Below, piece by piece: positions 30,301 to 35,637 of a DNA stretch of 35,637 nucleotides (its first letter is position 1; every line of letters begins with the position of its first letter). A model generated the notes under the pieces. That model was given only the letters and a program-made list of their open reading frames with translations. It did no database searches and was not told where the DNA came from. The DNA is from Streptomyces hoynatensis (GTDB lineage Bacteria > Actinomycetota > Actinomycetes > Streptomycetales > Streptomycetaceae), in the NCBI RefSeq assembly GCF_003626535.1, contig NZ_RBAL01000035.1, positions 1-35,637 on the forward strand. Reading direction: 5' to 3'. Made by a program: the position numbers and the translations under genes.

Positions 30301-30390
30301 TCAGGATTTTGGCCAGATGAGGATGCTGGCGAGGTAGTGGAGGGCGAGTTTGTCGGTGCGCATGGCCAGGCCGCGCCACTGCCGGTCGGC
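30301..30390 (-). pseudogene. IS5-type transposase, C-terminal fragment with IS end
   Basis: On the minus strand RQWRGLAMRTDKLALHYLAS then ILIWPKS ends at TGA (30301-30303), the typical C-terminus of an IS5-type transposase (R-G-L-A-x-R-x-D-K). CAGTGTCTGGTGGATCA (30287-30303) overlaps the stop and looks like the terminal inverted repeat. Only about 30 codons remain. It abuts the IS481 fragment and the TetR stop codon. Confidence 0.7.
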
Positions 30391-30403
30391 GGGTCGGGGC
30401 ATT

Positions 30404-31183
30404 TCACTTTTGGTCTCCCGTGAGCAGGCCGGCAAGCACCCGGCGGGCGGTGCGCTCGAAGAGGGCCTGGAGGTCTTCGGGGAGGCCGGATGCGGCGGAT
30501 TCGGCCAGGGCCGCGGCGAGGAGGGGGCGGGTGCCCTCGGCCGCGGCTCGGGCCAGGTAGCCGGCCTGGGCCGCGTGCCGTTCGGTGGAGGTCTGTGCGG
30601 CCTGTAGTTCCGTCCTGGCGAAGAGCTTCGCCAGACCGCTGAGCAGGGCCACCGTCTCCAGCCGGGCGTGGCCGGGCAGCGCCGCGGGCGCCATCGCCGT
30701 GAGCGCGCGTTCCAGGTAGTCCAGGCCCCGGGGTCCGAGCCGCAGCCGCTCCGGCGGGACGTCGAGCAGCCACGGGTGGCTCAGGTGGAGCGCCCTCGCC
30801 TGGCTGGCCAGGGCGAGCAGGTCCTCGACGGGATCGCCGCCGAGCGGCGCGGTGAGGTCGATCTCGCCCGTCATGGCGTCCGCCATCAGGTCGATGAGTT
30901 CGTCGCGGCTGGAGACGTAACGGTAGAGCGAGGCCGGTCCGGTGCCCAGTCGTCCGGCCACACGGCGCATGGTCACCGCAGCCAGTCCGCTCTCGTCGGC
31001 CAGGGCCACCGCGGCGGCGGTGACCTCGGCGCGGCTGCGCTCGGGCGCGGGACCACGCGCGCCCCGCGCAGGGCGTTCCCAGACAGTCACGGCTGCCTCA
31101 GCCGGTTCAGTCGGTCCGGTCGGCTCAGCCGCCGACTCGCCTGCCCCTGCCTCCAGCGCCCTGCCCCGCATCCTGTCTGGCAC
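30404..31183 (-). CDS. TetR-family regulator of the divergent hydrolase
   Basis: A 259-residue TetR repressor. HTH at about residues 50-95 (AEVTAAAVALADESGLAAVT, MRRVAGRLGTGPASLYRYVS) and a TetR_C-like helical domain, of the group close to the tetracycline repressor (RDELIDLMADAMTGEI, then LLALASQARALHLSHPWLLD). The first 45 residues are an Ala/Glu/Pro-rich extension. The start is GTG 31183 with GGAGGG nine bases ahead; ATG 31171 is an alternative. It is divergent from an alpha/beta-hydrolase across a 95-base gap containing the palindrome GCGATCGC (31232-31239) and a TAGGAT -10 box (complement of 31214-31219). The C-terminus is intact although IS debris begins right after the stop. Confidence 0.9.
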   Translation of the reverse strand: MPDRMRGRALEAGAGESAAEPTGPTEPAEAAVTVWERPARGARGPAPERSRAEVTAAAVALADESGLAAVTMRRVAGRLGTGPASLYRYVSSRDELIDLMADAMTGEIDLTAPLGGDPVEDLLALASQARALHLSHPWLLDVPPERLRLGPRGLDYLERALTAMAPAALPGHARLETVALLSGLAKLFARTELQAAQTSTERHAAQAGYLARAAAEGTRPLLAAALAESAASGLPEDLQALFERTARRVLAGLLTGDQK

Positions 31184-31278
31184 CCCACCCGTCCCTCCGT
31201 CGTCCGAGCCTCTATCCTAAAAGCGCGAACAGCGATCGCAGTATCGGCTTGCATCCAGCCGCATGAGGGAGAGACGAG

Positions 31279-32211
31279 ATGAGCGCATCCCCGGAAGGGC
31301 CGTGGACCCCGGTTCGCTGGGCCGAGAACGGGAAGATCCGGCTGGCCTTCGACCGGTTCACCGAGGGGGCGGGCGGTGAGCCGTTGCTGCTGGTGATGGG
31401 GCTCGGGGCCAGCCGTCAGTGGCTACCGGACGGGCTGTGCCGCGAGCTGGCCGGCCAGGGCTTCGACGTGGCCCGTTACGATCCGCGCGACGCCGGCGAG
31501 TCCACGCACCTGCCGCCGACTCCCAGCCGCAACCCGATCGCCGCGCTCTTCGGGAAGCGCGGCGAGGCCTACACCGCCGAGGACATGGCCGACGACGCGG
31601 TCGCGGTCATGGACGCCCTGGGCTGGGGGTCGGCGCACCTGTTCGGCCAGTCGCTCGGCGGCGCCGTCGCCCAGCGCGTCGCGCTGCGGCATCCGGACCG
31701 GGTGCGGACGCTGACCTCGATGTCCGCCGTCCCCGGGGACGTCGCGGGGCTGCGAACGCTGCGGTACATCCGGTTGGGCACCCTGGCGAAGTTCGCCCGG
31801 CTGAGATTCCCCGACACCCGGGAGGGTGACATCGCGGCCGGCGTCGCCGTCTCCCGGCTCCTCGCCTCGCCCGCGCGCCCGTTCGACGAGGGAGCCGCCC
31901 GAGCGTGGGCCGAGCGGATCGCCGACCACGGCGTCCGGGACCAGGAGGCCCAGAGTCGGCAGATCGGCGCCCAGTGGCACGGGCCGTCGATCGAGCGGGT
32001 CCGCGCGCCCACATTGGTGCTGCACGGCGCGGACGATCCGTTGATCCGGCCCAGCGGCGGGCGCCGCACCGCGGCCCGCATCCCCGGCGCCCGTTTCCAG
32101 CTGCTGCCCGGGGTCGGTCACGAGATGCCGGAGCCGGCGTGGGGGGACATCGCCGCCGACATCCGGCGGCTGGCGGACGAGGCGCCCAACGGCGCCGACC
32201 GGGAGGGGTGA
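31279..32211 (+). CDS. Alpha/beta-hydrolase
   Basis: A 310-residue alpha/beta-hydrolase. The oxyanion region is LLLVMGLGASRQWLPDGL, with the nucleophile in HLFGQSLGGAVAQR (Ser125), the acid in VLHGADDPLIRPSGG and the catalytic His in GVGHEMPEPAW. The V-M-G-L-G-A-S oxyanion segment in place of H-G is typical of a large actinomycete group of uncharacterised esterases/haloperoxidase-like hydrolases. The start is ATG 31279 with GGGAGAG upstream. It is probably repressed by the divergent TetR protein. The substrate is unknown. Confidence 0.9.
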   Translation: MSASPEGPWTPVRWAENGKIRLAFDRFTEGAGGEPLLLVMGLGASRQWLPDGLCRELAGQGFDVARYDPRDAGESTHLPPTPSRNPIAALFGKRGEAYTAEDMADDAVAVMDALGWGSAHLFGQSLGGAVAQRVALRHPDRVRTLTSMSAVPGDVAGLRTLRYIRLGTLAKFARLRFPDTREGDIAAGVAVSRLLASPARPFDEGAARAWAERIADHGVRDQEAQSRQIGAQWHGPSIERVRAPTLVLHGADDPLIRPSGGRRTAARIPGARFQLLPGVGHEMPEPAWGDIAADIRRLADEAPNGADREG

Positions 32212-32251
32212 CGCCGACGGTGCCGTGTGGTTGCGTGCCCGCTGTCAGATG

Positions 32252-32265
32252 TAGCACCCCCCATG
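32252..32265 (+). promoter_or_regulatory. TAGCAC box near ATG
   Basis: TAGCAC (32252-32257) ends 5 bases before ATG 32263, with TTGCGT (32231-32236) as a weakly spaced -35. This resembles the leaderless layout of the genes at 10666, 17225 and 23308, but the match is weaker. Confidence 0.3.
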
Positions 32266-32499
32266 GGTGAGCAGGTGCACAACAGGCTGTCCGTGGTGCG
32301 CCCGGAGCGGAAGGTGACGCGACGCGTGCCGGCGGAGGCCGTTGGTGCGCACTACCAGACGATCGGGCACATCGAGCGCGGGCAGTACAACCCGAGCCTC
32401 GACCTGGCCGCCGCGTACTTCGGGCTGCCGGTGGAGGCGATCTTCTCCCTGCAGCCCTTCACGAACTGCTCACCGTGCAGGAGGTCATCGCGTGGCTGA
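32263..32499 (+). pseudogene. Small XRE (YgzD-like) HTH gene, damaged
   Basis: The frame reads MGEQVHNRLSVVRPERKVTR, then AVGAHYQTIGHIERGQYNPS and YFGLPVEAIFSLQPF. This is the compact YgzD-type XRE regulator (normally about 65-75 residues). Two or three residues are missing before YFGLPVEAIF, and after Q-P-F the frame continues into sequence that encodes an excisionase in another frame, so the natural end has been lost. It may still give a folded HTH protein of about 79 residues. Confidence 0.55.
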
Positions 32500-32632
32500 A
32501 GCCGGCCCGCTCCACCGTGTACGAGCTGATCCGTGCGCGGCGCCTGGCATCGTCACCATCGGCCGGGCTCGTCGGGTTCCCGCCTCGTCTCTGCACGAAT
32601 TCATCGCCAACCGGATTGCAGGGGAGGCGTAA
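32463..32632 (+). pseudogene. Excisionase (xis), frameshifted
   Basis: The frame starting near 32463 reads ELLTVQEVIAWLKPARSTVY then ELIRARRL, the winged-helix excisionase HTH. The match then continues in the next frame as VTIGRARRVPASSLHEFIAN followed by RIAGEA and TAA at 32630-32632. One base is missing near 32546 (CTGG where CTGGG restores the frame). The TAA overlaps the integrase ATG, the usual xis-int arrangement. If the missing base is a sequencing error the gene would be intact. Confidence 0.75.
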
Positions 32633-32971
32633 TGGCACAGCAACGCAAGAAGAACCCCAACGGCGCGGGCACCATCACCAAGCGTAAGGACGGTCGTTAT
32701 CAGGCGGCCGTCCACGTCCTCCAGCCAGACGGCACCCGGGCGCGGAAGTTCGCTACGGCAAGACATGGGCCGAGTGCGATGCCAAGGGTCGTGATCTGCT
32801 GGCCATGGTGGACAACGGCCGCCGGCGTGGCGCCGCGGGTCGCTGGAGATCCTCGGGCACTCCCGAATCAGCATCGCCATGGACGTCTACACCCACGTCG
32901 TCCAGGACACCCAGCGGGAGGCAATCAGCCACATGGACCGGCTGCTCGGAAGGCATCCCGTGCGTCGGTGA
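32632..32971 (+). pseudogene. int: Tyrosine-type site-specific integrase, internally deleted
   Basis: ATG 32632 starts MAQQRKKNPNGAGTITKRKD then GRYQAAVHVLQPDGTRARKF, the N-terminal arm-binding domain. The match continues in a second frame as YGKTWAECDAKGRDLLAMVD (shift near 32752), then jumps to a third frame, EILGHSRISIAMDVYTHVVQ then DTQREAISHMDRLLGRHPVR, ending at TGA 32969-32971. The latter carries the catalytic Tyr in V-Y-T-H-V. Most of the catalytic domain (about 250 residues with the Arg and His catalytic residues) is deleted. It is the scar of an actinomycete integrative element. Confidence 0.85.
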
Positions 32972-32981
32972 CCGCCGCCGT

Positions 32982-33004
32982 TGATGTCAAAACCTGATGT
33001 CAAA
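32982..33004. repeat. Direct repeat TGATGTCAAA downstream of int
   Basis: TGATGTCAAA occurs at 32982-32991 and 32995-33004, 13 bases apart, directly behind the integrase remnant and before the terminator. It may be part of an attachment-site region, but no tRNA 3' end is next to it. Confidence 0.5.
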
Positions 33005-33035
33005 CGCCCCGGACCACGATCGGTCCGGGGCGTTT
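33002..33035. terminator. Strong bidirectional terminator after int
   Basis: A perfect 14-bp stem, AAACGCCCCGGACC (33002-33015) with GGTCCGGGGCGTTT (33022-33035), closes a 6-base loop. A-rich and T-rich ends make it usable in both directions. It is the strongest terminator in the window. Confidence 0.85.
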
Positions 33036-33251
33036 GCGCTGGTGCCCCCGGCAGGGCACCACACAGAGGGGAACGCTCATGACCTGTGGCTTTCCGGTCA
33101 CCAGGTGACGGTGGAAGCAATGTTTCGTCTCTGATGCCGGCTGCCGCGCAGAGAACTCGACTGACAGGCGGGCTGGTGCGCGTTCGCCGCCACGGCGGAA
33201 TCCAGGGACAAGGAAACAGCAGACGGCCCGGGTCGGTCTAGCGGTGACGAC
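33036..33251. other. Intergenic sequence without a recognisable gene
   Basis: About 215 bases between the integrase terminator and the transposase fragment. An open frame on the minus strand runs through it but shows no family pattern beyond the transposase start. I see no repeats or RNA signal. Confidence 0.4.
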
Positions 33252-33380
33252 ACCCCGCCGCACCGCGTCCGCGCCCTCACGACGAAGTATGGTCACCAGC
33301 TCGCGGAACAGCCGCGGGCTCAGCCCGGTGAACAGGGCCTCCAGGACGGCTGCGCCGGGGTGATCACACCACTCACCCAT
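33252..33380 (-). pseudogene. Transposase N-terminal fragment
   Basis: From ATG 33378-33380 the frame reads MGEWCDHPGAAVLEALFTGL then SPRLFRELVTILRREGADAV, then R-R-G, after which the family match ends. The L-F-T-G-L-S-P-R-x-F-R-x-L-V pattern is the N-terminus of an IS5-type (DDE_4) transposase, the same family as the fragment at 1-79. The remaining about 200 residues are lost. A terminal-repeat-like GTTACGGGACA lies upstream at 33398-33408. Confidence 0.6.
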
Positions 33381-33386
33381 CTCACC

Positions 33387-33408
33387 CGCGACCAGCCGTT
33401 ACGGGACA
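33387..33408. repeat. Putative IS terminal repeat, second copy
   Basis: The stretch ends in GTTACGGGACA (33398-33408), one mismatch from GTTACGAGACA at 109-119. It is in the same position and orientation relative to a transposase fragment. Confidence 0.4.
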
Positions 33409-33500
33409 GATATTTGTTGAGTCCACCGACTCTTTGACACCGTTTCGCCCGCACGCTCCGGGCTCGTTCCGGCCATGCGCCGCCGGTTAACGGTCTTGTT

Positions 33501-35345
33501 TCAGGGATCGGTCGATTCATCCACGGTCGCCTCGCCCTGCCACCAGGCGAGGTTGTCGCGGGTGGTCAGGGTGTCGGAGTGGTCGGGGCCCAGCACCCGC
33601 ACCCGGTCCGCAAGCAACTCCTCGAACGCAGCCACGGCACCCGCCACGTCCCCCGCCTCGCCCTGCCACCAGGCGAGGTTGTCGCGGGTGGTCAGGGTGT
33701 CGGGGTGGTCGGGGCCCAGCACCCGCACCCGGTCCGCCAGCAACTCCCCGAACGCAGCCGCGGCACCCGCCACGTCCCCCGCTCTACCCCGCCAGTAGGC
33801 GAGGTTGTGGCGGGTGGTCAGGGTGTCGGGGTGGTCGGGGCCGAGGTGGTGGTGGGTGGCTTGGGCCATGTGGTGGAAGTGGGTGAGGGCGGCAGTGACC
33901 TGGCCGGCTTCGCCGAGGCTCCGGCCGGTGCGGAAAAGCACCGGGTGGGCGTTGGGCCGGTAGAGGGCGTCTTCGGCGGCGCGGGTGAGGGCGGCGGCGT
34001 TGGCGCGCAATGCACCGGCGAGGCCGGTGTCGCGTTCGATGCCGGGCCAGGCGTCGGTGAGGGCGTCGGCGGCGGTGCGGGCGAGGTGGTCGTGCCCGGT
34101 GGGAGTGAGGGTGTCACGGGTGGCGCGCTGGATGAGCTGGTGGACGCGGACGGCGATGTGGGGGGTGGCGGGGGCGTGGTCGATGAGGCTGAGCCGGTGC
34201 AGGGCACGCAACGCGAGCGTGGCATCTTCAGCCGTGACCCGGCCTGGCAGGTGGGAGGTGCCCGTGCCGGTGGGGGTGCTTGTGTCGGTGGGAGTGCCTG
34301 TGCCGGCGGGGGTGCCCGTGTTGGTGGGGGTGCGGTTCTCGGTCAGGTAGGTGAGGGCGGGCTGGGAGGTCAGGACGGTGGCGGGGATGCCGTTGGGATC
34401 CAGCAGGGCTGTCAGGTGAAGCATGGGGCGTGCCAGCCCCGCCGGGCGCAGGGTGTCGGCGTGCTCGATGGACAGGGCCCAGGTGGCGGCCACGGTGGCA
34501 CGCTGGTCGTCGGGCAAAGCACCGTCCGCGGGGACCAGGTCGGCGAGCTTCCCCTTCCGGCCGGCCAGCAGGGCACGGTAGCCGGCGCAGGACAGAAGTG
34601 TGTCGGTGAGGTAGGCGGCGGCCTGGGACAGGGCCAGCGGCAGGAATCCCAGGTCGCGGGCGAGCGCGGCGAGTTGCCCGTCGGGTTCACTGCGGCCGAA
34701 GGCGCTCAGGGCCTGGGTGAGGTAGGCGACCGCTTCGGCCTCGGTGAACACGCCGACACTCACCACACGGCCCCGGCCCGTCAAGGCCGCGTCACGGCGG
34801 CGGGTGGTGACCAGAACCCGCCCCAACGGGGAGGCAGGCGGCCACAGACCCCGCAGGTGGGCGGGATCGGTGACATCGTCCAAAACCACCAGCCAACGAC
34901 ACGGCCTGGCCCCGGGTTTGGGCTGAAGCCACGCCAGAAAAGCACGCGCCGCCTGATCGGCATCGCCGGGATCGGCACCGCACAGTTCCGCACCCGCCTG
35001 GGCATAGGCGGCCACAATCGCCTCGCGGCTGCCCGCACTGATCCAGACCAGCACATCCACCCCACCCGGCTTGAGACCCCGTTCCCAGGCCATGCGGGCA
35101 TACTCGGCCGCCAGCTGCGTCTTGCCCACCCCGCCCATCCCGGACAGCACCTGGCACAGCACCACCGTGCCCCCCTCGGCAACCGCCTCCCGCAACCACC
35201 CCGCCTGCACCCGACGCTGGAAGGCCCCAGCCCGCGGCGGGATCACCCCAACCTGATGCGGCCACGAAGCCGGGGAACGAGACGCCTTCACCGTGACATT
35301 GCCGTGGATCTGACCGACCGCGATGCCCCCACCGAAAGCGGACAC
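33501..35345 (-). CDS. NB-ARC/TPR (NLR-like STAND) ATPase with N-terminal amyloid-like motif
   Basis: A 614-residue signal-transduction ATPase. Residues 1-20 (AFGGGIAVGQIHGNVTVKA) form a G-x-I-A-x-G-x-x-H-G peptide. Then comes the entry WPHQVGVIPPRAGAFQRR, an NB-ARC domain with P-loop GMGGVGKT (69-76), Walker B WLVVLDDV (151-158), sensor VLVTTRRRD and L-G-F-L-P-L-A-L motif (232-239). A winged-helix-like region contains a Thr/Gly repeat (341-364). TPR repeats (from about 465) end in two 42-residue units that are 97% identical in DNA. The final unit is followed at once by TVDESTDP, so the repeat array is probably truncated. The start is GTG 35345. Upstream on the same strand, a gene ending at 35423 has a matching C-terminal peptide. 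STAND proteins of this kind act in immunity-like signalling. Confidence 0.9.
   Translation of the reverse strand: MSAFGGGIAVGQIHGNVTVKASRSPASWPHQVGVIPPRAGAFQRRVQAGWLREAVAEGGTVVLCQVLSGMGGVGKTQLAAEYARMAWERGLKPGGVDVLVWISAGSREAIVAAYAQAGAELCGADPGDADQAARAFLAWLQPKPGARPCRWLVVLDDVTDPAHLRGLWPPASPLGRVLVTTRRRDAALTGRGRVVSVGVFTEAEAVAYLTQALSAFGRSEPDGQLAALARDLGFLPLALSQAAAYLTDTLLSCAGYRALLAGRKGKLADLVPADGALPDDQRATVAATWALSIEHADTLRPAGLARPMLHLTALLDPNGIPATVLTSQPALTYLTENRTPTNTGTPAGTGTPTDTSTPTGTGTSHLPGRVTAEDATLALRALHRLSLIDHAPATPHIAVRVHQLIQRATRDTLTPTGHDHLARTAADALTDAWPGIERDTGLAGALRANAAALTRAAEDALYRPNAHPVLFRTGRSLGEAGQVTAALTHFHHMAQATHHHLGPDHPDTLTTRHNLAYWRGRAGDVAGAAAAFGELLADRVRVLGPDHPDTLTTRDNLAWWQGEAGDVAGAVAAFEELLADRVRVLGPDHSDTLTTRDNLAWWQGEATVDESTDP
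33531..33782. repeat. Two 126-bp TPR-coding repeats, 97% identical
   Basis: Units 33531-33656 and 33657-33782 differ at only 4 of 126 positions, of which 3 change the protein (Val/Ala, Glu/Gly, Ser/Pro). A third, more diverged unit follows at about 33783-33908. Whole-unit periodicity preserves the reading frame. Confidence 0.9.
34254..34325. repeat. Four 18-bp repeats in the NLR-like gene
   Basis: The minus strand encodes four six-residue units TNTGTP, AGTGTP, TDTSTP, TGTGTS (residues 341-364). The DNA is a degenerate GTG-rich tandem repeat. It interrupts the region between the NB-ARC and TPR domains and looks like a variable linker. Confidence 0.75.
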
Positions 35346-35422
35346 GCCGCCCGAAGGCGCAGAGGCGCCCGGGCCAGAGGATTGCCGGGGGTGGCGTGGG
35401 CCTGGGTGCGCCGGGTCTCCGC

Positions 35423-35637
35423 TCAGCCCTGAGGCGGAGCCGGCGGTGAAGGGTTTCCGATGCTCGCGCCTCCGTGCACGACGCCCGCAGCGATGGAACC
35501 GCCCTCCGCGGTGATGCTCACATCCCCCGCGACGGCCAGGCCCCCCTCCCCGGCCGACGCCCCACCGGCAGACCGGCGGTGCTCCTCCAGCAACACCCGC
35601 AGGAGACGGCCGGCTTCGTCCCGCTCACCCTCGGGGA
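35423..35637 (-). CDS. C-terminus of NLR operon partner with amyloid-like motif (partial)
   Basis: The 5' part of this gene lies outside the window. The visible 70 residues read PEGERDEAGRLLRVLLEEHR, a Gly/Ala-rich linker, then GLAVAGDVSITAEGGSIAAG followed by VVHGGASIGNPSPPAPPQG and TGA 35423-35425. The stretch GSIAAGVVHGGASI aligns with GGIAVGQIHGNVTV at the N-terminus of the NLR-like protein (G-x-I-A-x-G-x-x-H-G-x-x-x-hydrophobic). Paired motifs on the effector C-terminus and NLR N-terminus are the hallmark of bacterial amyloid signalling. The gene is 77 bases upstream of the NLR start, same strand, probably same operon. The effector domain cannot be seen. Confidence 0.7.
   Translation of the reverse strand, partial: PEGERDEAGRLLRVLLEEHRRSAGGASAGEGGLAVAGDVSITAEGGSIAAGVVHGGASIGNPSPPAPPQG

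Noticed and set aside
1..33408. A 33-kb composite transposon bounded by the two transposase fragments
   Set aside because: The copies are diverged, truncated and in the same orientation, and the genes between them do not look co-acquired.
33501..33908. The repeats as a CRISPR array
   Set aside because: The 126-bp units are coding TPR repeats with uniform reading frame, not short repeats with unique spacers.

Overview
This is a chromosomal-type segment of a high-GC actinomycete, most likely a Streptomyces or close relative. The support is very strong G/C bias at third codon positions, GTG starts, a DUF5753 regulator with DUF397 partners, CGNR-type and WhiJ-like regulators, an F420/LLM-type oxidoreductase, a stand-alone LigD phosphoesterase domain and a Streptomyces-style NB-ARC/TPR protein. 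I see no rRNA, tRNA or CRISPR array and no core housekeeping operon. The gene content (many regulator-transporter pairs, conflict genes, decayed mobile DNA) fits an accessory or chromosome-arm region.

Layout. 1-120: a transposase fragment and IS end. 277-2541: one XRE/DUF5753 regulator followed by four tandem DUF397 genes, each closed by its own near-identical hairpin. 2628-10385: metabolic and transport genes (DHA2 exporter, alpha/beta hydrolase divergent from a MocR-type regulator, LigD-type phosphoesterase, LLM oxidoreductase, orphan ribbon-helix-helix protein, secreted GH27 alpha-galactosidase). 10666-19627: TetR+DHA1 exporter, small secreted protein, AraC+Fsr-like exporter, half of a CynX-like transporter, membrane protein, and a LmrA/YxaF-type TetR with a two-domain dehydrogenase-hydrolase that shares its operator. 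19766-24597: a large multi-domain immunity-like protein, then a divergent LysR/MFS pair. 24863-30390: mainly a mobile-element graveyard (excisionase-like fragment, group II intron remnant inside an IS5-type transposase, MerR remnant, frameshifted MFS gene, IS481 and IS5 fragments) with a few intact genes (zinc-ribbon protein, VOC protein, a 358-aa protein, CGNR regulator). 30404-32211: TetR with a divergent hydrolase. 32263-33035: scar of an integrative element (xre, xis, int, all damaged) ending in a strong terminator. 33252-33408: a second transposase fragment and IS end. 33501-35637: an NB-ARC/TPR (NLR-like) gene and the C-terminus of the gene upstream of it in the same operon.

The most interesting systems are three. 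First, the NLR-like gene at the right edge: its N-terminal peptide and the C-terminus of its operon partner share a G-x-I-A-x-G-x-x-H-G motif, as expected of amyloid-type signalling between an NLR and its effector. Second, the 746-aa protein that strings together several immunity-type domains. Third, the DUF397 array that pairs one regulator with four homogenised small proteins. A recurrent promoter layout (TA-x-x-x-T ending 6-8 bases before ATG/GTG) suggests that several regulator and transporter genes here are leaderless.

All identifications come from reading the sequence and from recalled family knowledge; no database search was run. The two frameshifts at near-identical CTGGCATCG sites could be sequence errors, so the affected pseudogene calls are provisional.
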